64,000 nucleotides of DNA, from contig CAZSBB010000006.1 of assembly GCA_964605235.1 (NCBI GenBank), forward strand, positions 1 to 64,000, written 5' to 3'. Source of the stretch: CAZSBB01 sp964605235. Lineage in GTDB: Bacteria > Planctomycetota > Phycisphaerae > Phycisphaerales > Phycisphaeraceae. Shown here one piece after another: positions 52,764-62,260 of this stretch. Under the pieces are notes generated by a model. It did not search any database. It worked only from the letters and a program-made list of their open reading frames with translations, and was not told the DNA's origin. Each line of letters starts with the position of its first letter. Position 1 is the stretch's first letter. The translations under genes were made by a program, and so were the position numbers.

Positions 52764-52910
52764 GTCCCCTTACCCACGGGTGAACCATTTTCCGTGATTT
52801 CGCAGGCTTGCCGGTCTTGATGGGTGCCTTTGTGGCCTATTTGACAGCCTCGGCGGGCTCCCATACATCACAGAAATCAATCCGAGGTTTTCGAACAAAA
52901 GGATGGTTCC

Positions 52911-53963
52911 ATGAGCAACGAGCGCATCGGCGTAGGCTTCATCGGCGCGGGCAGCATCTGCGAAAGTCGGCATCTGCCGGGGCTGGCGAAATTGCCCGGC
53001 GTGGAAGTGGTCGCGGTGTGCAACCGCAGCGCCGCCAGTTCGCAGCGAGTGGCGCAGAAGTGGAATATCCCTCACGTCGAAAGCGATTGGCGTCGGCTCA
53101 TCGCCCGGCCGGATGTCGATGCGGTGTTCATCGGCACCTGGCCTTACATGCACCGGGAGATGTGCGAAGCCGCGCTGGACGCGGGCAAGCATTGCTTCAC
53201 CCAGGCGCGGATGTGCATGAACCTGGCGGAAGGTAAAGCGATGGTCGCCGCGGCGGCCCGGCATCCGCAGTTGGTCAACATGATCTGTCCGCCGCCGACG
53301 CGCATGCCGTTTGAGCCATGGATCCGTCAGCAGCTGCAAGCCGGCGCGCTGGGCGAACTCACCCTGGTGCGGCTGACGCAGGCGGGCGGCAACAACCTGG
53401 ACCCCACCAAAATCACCTGGCGCGAGCAGGTGGAGCATTCGGGTTTCCAGGTGCTGGCGATGGGCATTTTCGCCGAGACGCTCAACGCCTGGGTCGGGCC
53501 GTATGAATCGCTGACCGCGCAGACCAGCACGCCGATCGCGGTCAAGACACCCGCCGGTGGTCAGCCGGTGCAGATCGGCATCCCGCAGGTGGTCACCATC
53601 ACCGGCAAGCTCGCGTGCGGAGCGCTGGCGGTGGAGCATCACTTCGGACTCGCCGCCGACCAGACCACGCCGGGCAATGAGCTGGTTCTGTGGGGCACCC
53701 AGGGCACGATCCGCTACAGCTTTGGCGCGACCATCGAGTACGCACCCGCCGGCAAAGCGCTCCAACCGGTGGAGGTGCCCGCCGCTTTGCAGCGCGACTG
53801 GCTGGTGGAAGCCGACTTCATCAACGCCGTTCGCGCCGCCCGCGCCGGGAAGCCGTGGCAGGTCAGCCCGGACTTCAACGAGGGGCTGCTCTACATGCGC
53901 AAGGTCGAAGCGGTGCATCGCTCGGCGCGGGCAGGCGCCGCGGTGACGCTGGCGAGCTTGTGA
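52911..53963 (+). CDS. Gfo/Idh/MocA family oxidoreductase
   Basis: The 350-residue protein starts IGVGFIGAGSICESRHLPGL, the NAD(P)-binding Rossmann motif. It then shows the family pattern DVDAVFIGTWPYMHREMCEAALDAG (read in two parts) and GKHCFTQARMCMNLAEG, where the usual EKP is replaced by TQA. The loss of EKP, with its catalytic Lys, is unusual and raises doubt about the ordinary oxidoreductase activity. The C-terminal sandwich domain looks complete. Substrates of the family are sugars and related polyols. No other sugar genes are adjacent. Confidence 0.88.
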   Translation: MSNERIGVGFIGAGSICESRHLPGLAKLPGVEVVAVCNRSAASSQRVAQKWNIPHVESDWRRLIARPDVDAVFIGTWPYMHREMCEAALDAGKHCFTQARMCMNLAEGKAMVAAAARHPQLVNMICPPPTRMPFEPWIRQQLQAGALGELTLVRLTQAGGNNLDPTKITWREQVEHSGFQVLAMGIFAETLNAWVGPYESLTAQTSTPIAVKTPAGGQPVQIGIPQVVTITGKLACGALAVEHHFGLAADQTTPGNELVLWGTQGTIRYSFGATIEYAPAGKALQPVEVPAALQRDWLVEADFINAVRAARAGKPWQVSPDFNEGLLYMRKVEAVHRSARAGAAVTLASL

Positions 53964-54024
53964 GCCGGTGAGCGGACGGCTGGGTACCGCATGGAACTTT
54001 TGAGCCTGAACTGGAGCGCTGGCG

Positions 54025-54231
54025 ATGTCATCCCAACTGGTGCGTGTGGAAGAGAAGCTGGCGTTCCTGGAAAAGTTCGTCAGCGAGCTCAATGAAGTGG
54101 TGATCGAGCAGTCCCGGCAGACGTTGCAACTGGAGAAGCGGCTGGGGGCGTTGGAGGACAAGCTCAACGTGTTGGGCGAGCGTGAGGCTCAGCCGCGCCG
54201 TCTGGAGGACGACAAGCCGCCGCATTATTGA
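54025..54231 (+). CDS. slyX: SlyX family protein
   Basis: The 68-residue coiled-coil protein has heptad-rich sequence (EEKLAFLEKFVSELNEVVIE) and the family C-terminus ending PPHY. SlyX is a small conserved protein whose function is uncertain. It is 61 bp after the Gfo/Idh gene in the same direction. Confidence 0.9.
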   Translation: MSSQLVRVEEKLAFLEKFVSELNEVVIEQSRQTLQLEKRLGALEDKLNVLGEREAQPRRLEDDKPPHY

Positions 54232-54282
54232 GTTGCCGGCCGGTCGAGGGTGGAACGCGGGGCGCCAGCGCCGCAGTGGTTT

Positions 54283-54579
54283 TCAGGCGCTCAGATCCGG
54301 CAGATGCTGATGAATCAGGTCCTGGAGGGGATCGTCGGACAGCCGACGAAAGCCATTGCGTTCGCGCGCCGAGTAGCAATGGACCTTGCCGGTGATCTCC
54401 TGAACTTTGACCACATGGCTGAAGCGGCAGGCGCTCAGGCAGGGCGCTTCGCGCACGTCGATATCGACGCCCATCTGCTCACAGTGTTCCGCCAGTGCCA
54501 GCAGCTTCTGGAAAAGACCAATGGGCCCGCATTCCGCGCAGACCAGAAAACGCAGGGAAGCATCTGTTGCCGTCGTCAC
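54283..54579 (-). CDS. Thioredoxin-like [2Fe-2S] ferredoxin-type protein
   Basis: The 98-residue protein has Cys14 and Cys17 (FLVCAEC) and Cys47 and Cys51 (APCLSACRFSH), giving the spacing of thioredoxin-like 2Fe-2S ferredoxins (C-x2-to-n-C...C-x3-C). A further Cys33 lies between them. There is no signal peptide. The partner enzyme is not evident. It is convergent with slyX with 51 bp between stops. Confidence 0.72.
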   Translation of the reverse strand: MTTATDASLRFLVCAECGPIGLFQKLLALAEHCEQMGVDIDVREAPCLSACRFSHVVKVQEITGKVHCYSARERNGFRRLSDDPLQDLIHQHLPDLSA

Positions 54580-54676
54580 CGGGTGACCTCGCTATCCATG
54601 CGACCCCATACAGACATCGACCATGATGTCCCGCATGCATGAGCGAGTTTAGCCGGCGCGTCCGAAAATTTCAGTA

Positions 54677-57172
54677 TCAAACACTACCAATTTGCAGCAG
54701 TTTTTCCGGTAAATCAGCGGATATTTCCACCTGTTGGTCTGCGGTGTCGCCGCGCCAGAGTTGCTCCAGCACCGAGCCCCAACTGCTGTCGCCGGCCGAC
54801 GCCTCGGCGGCGGTGCGCAGGGTCTGGCGCAGGTCGTCATCGCGGAACAGACGCTCCATGGCGTCGGCAAAAGCGCGGGGCGCCTGACCCACATCGGACA
54901 GGTCAATCGCCAGACCTGCCTGGTGGCCCCGGACGATTTCCTGCGGCCCGCCGCGGTCGCTGACGATTGCCGGCAGGCCCGACACCTGCGCTTCGAGCAC
55001 CACGTTGCCGAAGGTGTCGGTGGTGGAGGGGAAGACGAACACGTCGCTGCTGGCGTAGGCGGCGCCCAGCTCGGCGCCGCCGAGGAAGCCGGTGAACAGC
55101 ACGCGGTCGCGCTGGGCTTTGTATTCCTTGCGCAGCGTCTTGAGCAGGGGGCCGTCGCCGACGACCGCCAGCTGCGCGTCGATGCCGCGCTGCAGCACCT
55201 GGTCGAAGGCTTGCAGCAGCAGGCGGACGTTCTTCTCATCGGAGATGCGTCCGACGTACAGGTAAGTGAACCGGCCGGCGGTTCCGCCCTGCTTGGGCCA
55301 GAAGTCCGCCTGGGCGTGGCGCGGGTTGAAGCGTTCGAGGTCCACGCCGCGCGGCAGCACCGCCAGCCGGGAGGCGTCAAAGCCATGCTCGATCAGGTAA
55401 CGCCGGTAGTAGTCGCTGGGCACAAGGATCTGATCGCACTGGCTGTAGAACCAGTACATGTAGCGCCAAGTCAGCGACTCAAGCGCTTCGTCGTCGGTCA
55501 GGCAGCGGATGTAGGTGGGGAAGTCGGTGTGGTAGATGCCCACGGTGCGCAGCTTCATCAGCTTGGCCGCCAGCAGCGCGGTGAGGCCCATGGTGCCGGG
55601 GGTGGAGATGAAGAGCTGGTCGTACTGTCGGCGTTCGATGTGTTCGATCACCTGCAGGAAGGGTGGGAAGGAGCCCTGCTGCGAGGGATACTCGGGCATC
55701 TTGAACTGGCCGACCGGGGCGAAGTTTTCCAGGTCGTAACTCACCTGCGGGCGCTGGGGCAGGCTGGTGAGCACGGTCAGCGACTTGCCCTGCGCCACCG
55801 CCTGGGCGGCAAGGCTGTGGATGGTGACCGCCACGCCGTTGACGTCGTCGAGCGTATCCGTCACCCACGCCCGTCGGCCGGAGCGCGGCTCGAGATGCTG
55901 CGTCGCATCGAAATGCCGGGCGATGCGGCGAATAAACCCTTCGTCCTTGTGCTGCGTCTTGAACGCGGCGAGGTACGGCGCGATCGACGCCACCACCGGC
56001 CCCAGGGCGGCAATGGTTTCCAGACTCTCGGTCAAATTGCCCTGCGCCACCCGTTCGGTGAACCGCCGAAAGAACGTGAAGCTCAGTTCATGGGCGATTT
56101 TGCACGAGGCTTCAAACGCCTGCGTGGCGCCCCCGGAATTGAGCGGCAGGGCGCTGTTGGCGTCACCAAAGAGCGTGGTGAACTCATCCACCAGCATGCG
56201 CTCGGTGCCGTTGAGGCGATTGCGGCGAAACCACCAGTTGCCCACCGCCCCGCGCAGCCGCGCCGCGGTGGACCTGGGCTTGGGCTGCGCCGGTTCGAGC
56301 AGCCGGCGGAGCATTTCGCCCAGCAGGCTGCCGCGCCCGTCGCCGCCGCGGAGGATGCGGTCTTTGTAGTAGGCGTAGGCGATGTGATAGAAGCAGTGCG
56401 CCAGATGCACGCTGTTGCCGCTGCGGCCGGCGGGTTCGTGCCGACCGGCGCGCAGGTGGCTTAAAAACTGCTGCACGTTGGCGGCCCGGGGGGTGACGGT
56501 GTGGGCGCTGCCGACGTACAACCCGGAGTGGTCGTCGCTGCCGCCGGTGCGGTGTTTCAGGTGCGGCTGGGCGGCGGCGGGTTCAATGCCATACGCATTG
56601 GTCAACCGCGCCATCATTTCCGGGGTCAGCATGTCGAGGATGGCGCTGACCAGCCGGCTGGCGCGGGGGTCGCGCGTGCCGTTGATGACTTCAAAGCGAT
56701 TGAACAGCAGCAGGAGTTTTTCAAACTGCTGGACAGTCAGTCGATCGTTCACCAGAAAGAGCGGATGGGCGACGCTGTGGATGATGTCCTCGGCCATGAC
56801 GTAGTCACGGAACAGGTAGATGTTCTCGCGCAGGTCCTGGATCATTTTGAACTGCGCTTCGGTGATGCCGGTGACCAGCACGTGCATCTTGGCGCCGTTC
56901 TCCGGGAAGTAGGTGGTCACTTCGCAGGAGATGAAGGCGTCGGGCAGGTGGGCGATTTCCAGGGCCCCGTCGATCTTGTTGTGATCGGAGATGGTGACGT
57001 AGTCCAGCCCCATCGCCTTGGCGCGGCGGTACACCGCCAGCGGCTCGACGAAGGACTCGGGCGAGCCGACGCGCCGGAGAATCCACTCGCTGGGGCGGTC
57101 GGAATAGCGGCTGTGGACATGGAGGTCCGCGCGCGAGGAGAACGGGGCATGGGTGTCGGTTGCATCCGTCAT
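54677..57172 (-). CDS. PHP phosphoesterase - GT4 glycosyltransferase fusion
   Basis: The 831-residue protein has a PHP metal-dependent phosphoesterase at about residues 15-260. Motifs are DLHVH at 16-20, SDHN at 62-65, VAHPLFLVN and a GSDDHSG motif near residue 213. A helical linker follows (about 270-430). A family 4 glycosyltransferase then occupies about 430-820, with the diagnostic FTYLYVGRISDEKN, FVFPSTTDTFGNVVLEAQVS and SDRGGPQEI. Thus a sugar-phosphate-type hydrolase and a retaining glycosyltransferase are fused. The active-site residues of both halves look complete. No signal peptide is seen. Related fusions occur in the PVC group; the substrate is unknown. Confidence 0.88.
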   Translation of the reverse strand: MTDATDTHAPFSSRADLHVHSRYSDRPSEWILRRVGSPESFVEPLAVYRRAKAMGLDYVTISDHNKIDGALEIAHLPDAFISCEVTTYFPENGAKMHVLVTGITEAQFKMIQDLRENIYLFRDYVMAEDIIHSVAHPLFLVNDRLTVQQFEKLLLLFNRFEVINGTRDPRASRLVSAILDMLTPEMMARLTNAYGIEPAAAQPHLKHRTGGSDDHSGLYVGSAHTVTPRAANVQQFLSHLRAGRHEPAGRSGNSVHLAHCFYHIAYAYYKDRILRGGDGRGSLLGEMLRRLLEPAQPKPRSTAARLRGAVGNWWFRRNRLNGTERMLVDEFTTLFGDANSALPLNSGGATQAFEASCKIAHELSFTFFRRFTERVAQGNLTESLETIAALGPVVASIAPYLAAFKTQHKDEGFIRRIARHFDATQHLEPRSGRRAWVTDTLDDVNGVAVTIHSLAAQAVAQGKSLTVLTSLPQRPQVSYDLENFAPVGQFKMPEYPSQQGSFPPFLQVIEHIERRQYDQLFISTPGTMGLTALLAAKLMKLRTVGIYHTDFPTYIRCLTDDEALESLTWRYMYWFYSQCDQILVPSDYYRRYLIEHGFDASRLAVLPRGVDLERFNPRHAQADFWPKQGGTAGRFTYLYVGRISDEKNVRLLLQAFDQVLQRGIDAQLAVVGDGPLLKTLRKEYKAQRDRVLFTGFLGGAELGAAYASSDVFVFPSTTDTFGNVVLEAQVSGLPAIVSDRGGPQEIVRGHQAGLAIDLSDVGQAPRAFADAMERLFRDDDLRQTLRTAAEASAGDSSWGSVLEQLWRGDTADQQVEISADLPEKLLQIGSV

Positions 57173-57518
57173 GGGAGTGCTCCTTGCGGGTGGGGCCGCG
57201 ATCCGTCACGGCGACGGGAGGGGCTGGCGTTCGGGCAACTGGGTGCAGTTGATCCCGAAATAACCGGGTGTCCCGCTGCGAGGATTATCGGCCCAAGCCG
57301 GGGGGGCTGAGCGTCAGGAAGTGTTGTTGATTTGGTTTGAAATTGTTTAGCACTGGGGGCATGCCGCCCCGAGCATGGGGGACCAATCCGTGCCGACGCA
57401 TTAGCCAGGATTGCCTAACTTCGCGCGTCGATCGGGTCGATGACAAGTCATACATCGTCGCGGCGTCCAATCCGCCGGCGAGCAGTCAGCGGTGGTCCGG
57501 ATATTGGGAGATCTACGC
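57173..57518. other. Intergenic gap before the TonB receptor operon
   Basis: A 346-bp divergent gap. It must contain both promoters, but no good -35/-10 pair or operator could be picked by eye. A small GC hairpin near 57353-57372 (CTGGGGGCATGCCGCCCCGA) is present. No riboswitch motif was recognised. Confidence 0.5.
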
Positions 57519-59555
57519 ATGTGGTCGGCACATGGTGGGGACAAGACCGGGCGGGAAGCTCCATGGGCTTGCAGTGCCCGATGGCGTCGCGGCGGGGGCG
57601 CGCTGCTGGGCGTTCTGCTGGCGTGGCTGACGGCTGCGCCATCCGCGGCAGAAATGGTCGGCAACGACCTGGCGGATATGAGTCTGGAAGAACTGATGCA
57701 GGTGCAGGTGACCAGTGCCACCGGGGTGGCGCAGCATTGGTTTGACACCCCCGCGGCGATGCACGTCATCACCGGCGAAGACATACACAGCAGCGGACAC
57801 CGCCAACTGGCGGAATTGCTGCGGCTGGCGCCGGGGATTCAAGTCGGCCGCCTCAACAGCAACACGTGGGCGGTGGGCAGCCGGGGCTTTGGCCTGCGGT
57901 TCGCCACCAATCTGCTGGTGCTGATTGATGGCCGCACCGTGTATGACCCGCTGTTCTCGGGCACGTTCTGGGACATCCAGGACCCGCTGCTGGAGGATGT
58001 GGACCAGGTGGAAGTGATCCGGGGGCCCGGCGCCACCTTGTGGGGCGCCAATGCGGTCAACGGCGTGATCAACGTAATGAGCAAATCCGCCGACCAGACG
58101 CAGGGGTTTTATCTCAACGCCGGCGGCGGGTCGGAGCAGCGGGCGTTCGGCGCCTTTCGTTACGGCGGGCAGCTTGACGACCGCAACTTCTTCCGCGTCT
58201 GGGGCAAGTACCAGATGCTCGACGCGACGCGCCCCCCGGCAGGCGTGGATGACGCCGACGATTGGGATTTGGCGCACCTGGGTTTTCGCTGGGACAGCTT
58301 CGCCACCGAGCAACTGCACCTGCTGGTGGACAGCGCTTTCTATTTCAGCGATCGGCTGGGCGACAGCGCCCGCCTGGCGTCCCCGACCGGTCACCTGGCG
58401 ACCACCGTCGTCAGCGGCGACAACCGCGTCTCCGGCGGGCATCTGCTGGCGCGGCTGCAAACCCGCGACCCCGATGGCCCGGGCTGGAGCCTCCAGGCGT
58501 ACTACGATCGCACCGACCGCACCTACGCCGGCTTCGGCGTCACCCGCGACACCCTTGACCTGGACTGGCGCCAACGCCTGCGCCTGGTCGAGGCGCATGA
58601 CCTCATGTGGGGCGCCGGCATACGTCACACCAGCGACGCCACCAGCGCGAGCCGTGTCCTGAGCTTCAACCCCACCGATGAGCAGGAATATGTCCTGTCT
58701 GCGTTCATTCAGGACACGATCACCCTGCAGCCGAACCACTGGTTCGCCACCCTGGGCACCAAGCTCGAATACAACAACCATACCCACTTCGAAATCCAGC
58801 CCAGCGCCCGCCTGCTCTGGCAACCCGATGAACGCCAGCGGCTGTGGGCGGCCGTCTCCCGGCCGGTCCGCCGACCTTCCCGCACCGCCGATGACCTGAA
58901 TCTGATCGCCGCCTACGCCGACACCGGCCTGCTGGGCGGTGGGCCGCCTTCGGGCGTCATCGTCCCGCTGCGCGTCACCGGCACCCGCAGCAATGAAGCG
59001 GAGGAACTGCTCGCCTACGAACTGGGCTACCGCCTGCAACTGGCCAGTCGGGCGACCCTGGACCTTGCCGCCTTCTTCAACGATTACCACAAACTCATCA
59101 ACATTCCCGCCGGCGGGGTTGACGCCTTCACCAACCGCGCCAGCGCCGAATCCTATGGCGCCGAGCTTTCCGCCCAGTGGCAGGTGTCGGACCAATTGCG
59201 CCTGACGGGCAGTTACAGCTTCGTTCGGGTGCAGGTGCATGGACCGTCGACGCTCGAAGCCGAGGGCGCCACGCCGCGCCATCAGGCGCAGGCCCACGCC
59301 CGCTGGCGCTTCCACAAGGACTGGGAATTCAACGGTGGGCTGTATTACACCGACAGCGTGCCCGCCCATGCTGTGGGCAGCCACATCCGTCTGGACCTGG
59401 GCGTCACGTGGCGCCCGCGTCCGAACCTGGAAGTTTCCATCTGGGGGCAGGACCTGCTTGATCCGTCTCATCCCGAAGCCATGGACAGCTTCTTCGGGCC
59501 CGGCCTGCATGAGGTGCAGCGCGGGGTCTACGCCCAGGTCGCCATCCGCTACTGA
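57519..59555 (+). CDS. TonB-dependent receptor
   Basis: The 678-residue outer-membrane protein has a signal peptide (ALLGVLLAWLTAAPSAAEM) and a TonB-box-like DMSLEELMQVQV. A plug domain (SAAMHVITGEDI type) carries LLRLAPGIQVGRLNSNTWAV, LVLIDGRTVYD and GPGATLWGANAVNGVINV. A beta-barrel ends VRGVYAQVAIRY. The start at 57519 follows GGAG by about 8 bp. It heads an operon with a YfiR-family protein and a hybrid histidine kinase, an association found in many Proteobacteria and Planctomycetota. The ligand is not predicted. Confidence 0.93.
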   Translation: MWSAHGGDKTGREAPWACSARWRRGGGALLGVLLAWLTAAPSAAEMVGNDLADMSLEELMQVQVTSATGVAQHWFDTPAAMHVITGEDIHSSGHRQLAELLRLAPGIQVGRLNSNTWAVGSRGFGLRFATNLLVLIDGRTVYDPLFSGTFWDIQDPLLEDVDQVEVIRGPGATLWGANAVNGVINVMSKSADQTQGFYLNAGGGSEQRAFGAFRYGGQLDDRNFFRVWGKYQMLDATRPPAGVDDADDWDLAHLGFRWDSFATEQLHLLVDSAFYFSDRLGDSARLASPTGHLATTVVSGDNRVSGGHLLARLQTRDPDGPGWSLQAYYDRTDRTYAGFGVTRDTLDLDWRQRLRLVEAHDLMWGAGIRHTSDATSASRVLSFNPTDEQEYVLSAFIQDTITLQPNHWFATLGTKLEYNNHTHFEIQPSARLLWQPDERQRLWAAVSRPVRRPSRTADDLNLIAAYADTGLLGGGPPSGVIVPLRVTGTRSNEAEELLAYELGYRLQLASRATLDLAAFFNDYHKLINIPAGGVDAFTNRASAESYGAELSAQWQVSDQLRLTGSYSFVRVQVHGPSTLEAEGATPRHQAQAHARWRFHKDWEFNGGLYYTDSVPAHAVGSHIRLDLGVTWRPRPNLEVSIWGQDLLDPSHPEAMDSFFGPGLHEVQRGVYAQVAIRY

Positions 59556-59578
59556 CCATCAACCCGAAGCCTTGCCTC

Positions 59579-60217
59579 ATGCCCAGCACCCGCGCAACCC
59601 GAGATTCGCATCTGCCCGCCGCCGGCGGTTTGCGGCGCTGGACGCCGGCGCTGTTGCTGGTGCTGCTGTTGCTGGGGGTGGCGGGCGCCCAGGTGGCGCC
59701 CGGCCGGACCCTTGATCGCGACAAGGCCCAGAAAGTCAAGGCGGCCTACCTGCTGAACTTCATCAAGTTCGCCAGTTGGCCCGCGGACCTGTTCACCCAG
59801 CCGCAGCAGCCGCTGCTGGTCGGGGTGCTCGCCGACCCGGAACAGACCGCGGTGATCCAGAGCACCTTTGCCCGGCAGCAGGTGCAGGGCCATGCCTTGC
59901 GGGTGGTGATGCTTGAAGCGTCCGAGGAACGCCCCCAGTTGTTCTACGAGCAGGCCAGTGCCTGTCAGGTGATTTATGTGGACGCGGCGCGGGCGGCGGG
60001 ACTCGAGCTGGACATGGCGCGGCTGGTGCGACCCGATGTGCTGACGGTCGCCGACCAGGCGGGCTTCGCTCAGGCCGGCGGCATGCTGGAACTGACGCTT
60101 GAGCAGGGCCGCTATGTGTTCATCGCCAATGCCGCCGCCATTCGCGCCAGCCGGGTCAAACTGGAAACCCGATTGTTGCAGTTAGCCCGCCAGGTGGTGG
60201 GAAGAGACCAGGAATAA
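59579..60217 (+). CDS. YfiR/DUF4154 family periplasmic protein
   Basis: The 212-residue protein has a signal peptide (PALLLVLLLLGVAGAQVAPG) and the DUF4154 start KVKAAYLLNFIKFASWPADL. FIANAAAIRASRVKLETRLL at the C-terminus is typical. YfiR in Pseudomonas is a periplasmic inhibitor of the YfiN cyclase; here the effector may be the hybrid kinase, whose start overlaps the YfiR stop by one base. It is 23 bp after the TonB receptor gene. Confidence 0.9.
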   Translation: MPSTRATRDSHLPAAGGLRRWTPALLLVLLLLGVAGAQVAPGRTLDRDKAQKVKAAYLLNFIKFASWPADLFTQPQQPLLVGVLADPEQTAVIQSTFARQQVQGHALRVVMLEASEERPQLFYEQASACQVIYVDAARAAGLELDMARLVRPDVLTVADQAGFAQAGGMLELTLEQGRYVFIANAAAIRASRVKLETRLLQLARQVVGRDQE

Positions 60218-62238
60218 TGCTGCTGACACGACTGCAATCCATTCGCATGCGCATCCTCGGTCTGGCGGCCATCGCCAGCAGCACCGCGGTGCTGTTGACT
60301 TTCGCGGTGGTGTCAGTCAGCGAATATTACGAGGAAATGGGCGATATCCAAGCCAAGTGTGAAAGCCACGCCCGGCTGATCGCCCAGCACCTGGCGTCGT
60401 CCATGGTGTTCGAGGACCACGACACCGCCCGCACCATGCTCGAAGCCCTGCGCGTGGAAGCAGGCATCCGCGCCGCCCTGGTCGTCGATCGCCGGCAGCA
60501 GGTCTTCGCCCAGTACATCCGCGACCAATCCGCCGAGCGCTTTCTGCGGGCGCCGGCCGCCGACCTGTCCCATGCCGATCGGGACTGGTTGCGGGTCAGC
60601 GCCCCGATTGTCTTTGACGGGCAGACCCTCGGGCAACTGGCGCTGGCGTATGACCTGCGCTCGGTGCGCGATCGCTATCTGGAAACCCTCCTGCTCGGTG
60701 CGTCCACCGCGGCGGTGAGCATCCTCGTCGCGGTGCTGCTCGCCAATCGTCTGGCGCAGCTGTTGGCGGAACCCATCAATCGCCTGATGCGCACCGCCGA
60801 CGATGTCACCCGCACCGGCGATTACACCTTGCGGGCCGATTGCTGCGCCCCGGGCGAGATCGGCAATCTGGCGGAGGCGGTCAACGACATGCTCGACCGC
60901 ATCCAGGCGCAGGATCTGCAATTGCAGGAAGCCCACAATCATCTGGAACAGCGGGTCGAGGAACGCACCCGCGAACTGGAACTGGCGATCACCCAGGCCC
61001 AGGCCGCCAGCCGCGCCAAGAGTGAATTCCTCGCCAACATGAGCCATGAAATCCGCACGCCCATGACCGCCATCCTCGGGTACTCCGAAATCCTGGCGGC
61101 CGAAGCGAAACTGCCGGCCGTCCAACAGGAGCACCTGCACACCATCCGGCGCAACGGCGAGCACCTGCTGGCGATCATCAATGACATTCTCGACCTGTCG
61201 CGCATCGAAGCCGGGCGCCTGGAAATTGAACGCCTGTCCTGCGACCTGCCGGCACTGGTGGCGGAGGTCGAGCAAATGCTGCGCGGCCGGGCGGCCGAGA
61301 AGAACCTGCAACTGACGGTCAAGCCGCTGACGCCGCTGCCGCGCCACATCGTCAGCGATCCCATGCGCCTCAAGCAGGTGCTGGTCAACCTTCTGGGCAA
61401 CGCCATCAAGTTCACCCCTCAGGGCCAGATCACCCTCGAACTGCGCCTGGTTTCCGCCCAAGACGCGGCGCGGCTGGAACTGCGCGTGTGCGACACCGGC
61501 ATCGGGATGAACGACGAACAGATCAGCAAGCTCTTCCGGGCGTTCAGCCAGGCGGACACCAGCACCACTCGCCGGTTCGGCGGCACCGGGCTGGGCCTGG
61601 TCATCTCCCGCCGGCTGGCGCGGCTGCTGGGCGGCGACATCACCGTCACCAGCACGCCGGGGCAGGGCAGTTGCTTCACCCTCGCCATTGATCCGGGCCC
61701 GATCGCGCCCGCCGAATGCCTGCCGCCCCCGCAGTGGTGTGCGGCCGCTCCGCAAGATGCCGTCCAGAAACGCCAACCGGCGCTGACGCTGCCTGCCGTG
61801 AAGGCGCCGGTGACTCATGTCGAACGCGGCGGGGAAAGGAAGGCGGCTGTGCGCGTACTCCTGGTCGAGGATGGCCCGGACAACCAGCGGCTGATCAGTT
61901 ACCTGTTGCGCAAAGCCGGACACGAGGTCGTGCTGGCGGGCAATGGCGAAATCGGTCTGAACCTGGCGCTGCAGGCGTGGCGCGAGGACGCCGGCTTTGA
62001 CGTGATCCTGATGGACATGCAGATGCCGGTGATGGACGGCTACACCGCCGCGGGCAAGCTGCGTGAAGCCGGGTATCCCGGCCCCATCATCGCGCTCACC
62101 GCCCACGCCATGCAGGGTGATGACCAACGTTGCCGCGATGCGGGCTGCACGGACTACGCCACCAAGCCGCTCAACCCCGCCAAACTCATGACGCTGATCC
62201 GCACCTATGTCGCCGGCGACGACGCCCAGGCGGCGTGA
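60217..62238 (+). CDS. Hybrid sensor histidine kinase
   Basis: The 673-residue protein has a hydrophobic segment at about residues 12-32 and a periplasmic CHASE8-like domain to about residue 155. A second hydrophobic segment and HAMP follow (near 160-235), then a coiled coil. HisKA has the phosphoacceptor His277 in NMSHEIRTP, and HATPase_c has NLLGNAIKFTP and GTGLGLVISRRL. The C-terminal receiver has phosphoacceptor Asp600 in VILMDMQMPVMDG. It is the last gene of the TonB-YfiR operon. The receiver suggests intramolecular phosphotransfer; no separate response regulator or diguanylate cyclase is encoded beside it. Confidence 0.95.
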   Translation: MLLTRLQSIRMRILGLAAIASSTAVLLTFAVVSVSEYYEEMGDIQAKCESHARLIAQHLASSMVFEDHDTARTMLEALRVEAGIRAALVVDRRQQVFAQYIRDQSAERFLRAPAADLSHADRDWLRVSAPIVFDGQTLGQLALAYDLRSVRDRYLETLLLGASTAAVSILVAVLLANRLAQLLAEPINRLMRTADDVTRTGDYTLRADCCAPGEIGNLAEAVNDMLDRIQAQDLQLQEAHNHLEQRVEERTRELELAITQAQAASRAKSEFLANMSHEIRTPMTAILGYSEILAAEAKLPAVQQEHLHTIRRNGEHLLAIINDILDLSRIEAGRLEIERLSCDLPALVAEVEQMLRGRAAEKNLQLTVKPLTPLPRHIVSDPMRLKQVLVNLLGNAIKFTPQGQITLELRLVSAQDAARLELRVCDTGIGMNDEQISKLFRAFSQADTSTTRRFGGTGLGLVISRRLARLLGGDITVTSTPGQGSCFTLAIDPGPIAPAECLPPPQWCAAAPQDAVQKRQPALTLPAVKAPVTHVERGGERKAAVRVLLVEDGPDNQRLISYLLRKAGHEVVLAGNGEIGLNLALQAWREDAGFDVILMDMQMPVMDGYTAAGKLREAGYPGPIIALTAHAMQGDDQRCRDAGCTDYATKPLNPAKLMTLIRTYVAGDDAQAA

Positions 62239-62260
62239 AGCCCGCGGCGCGCGCCCAACG

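Larger units (their letters stand above)
52583..52910. other. Intergenic region with orphan promoter and terminator
   Basis: This 328-bp gap between divergent genes contains a minus-strand promoter, a candidate short transcript and a strong terminator. No gene was found in it. Confidence 0.7.

Noticed and set aside
57173..57518. Riboswitch in front of the TonB receptor
   Set aside because: The GC hairpin near 57353 did not match the cobalamin or c-di-GMP core sequences I know.
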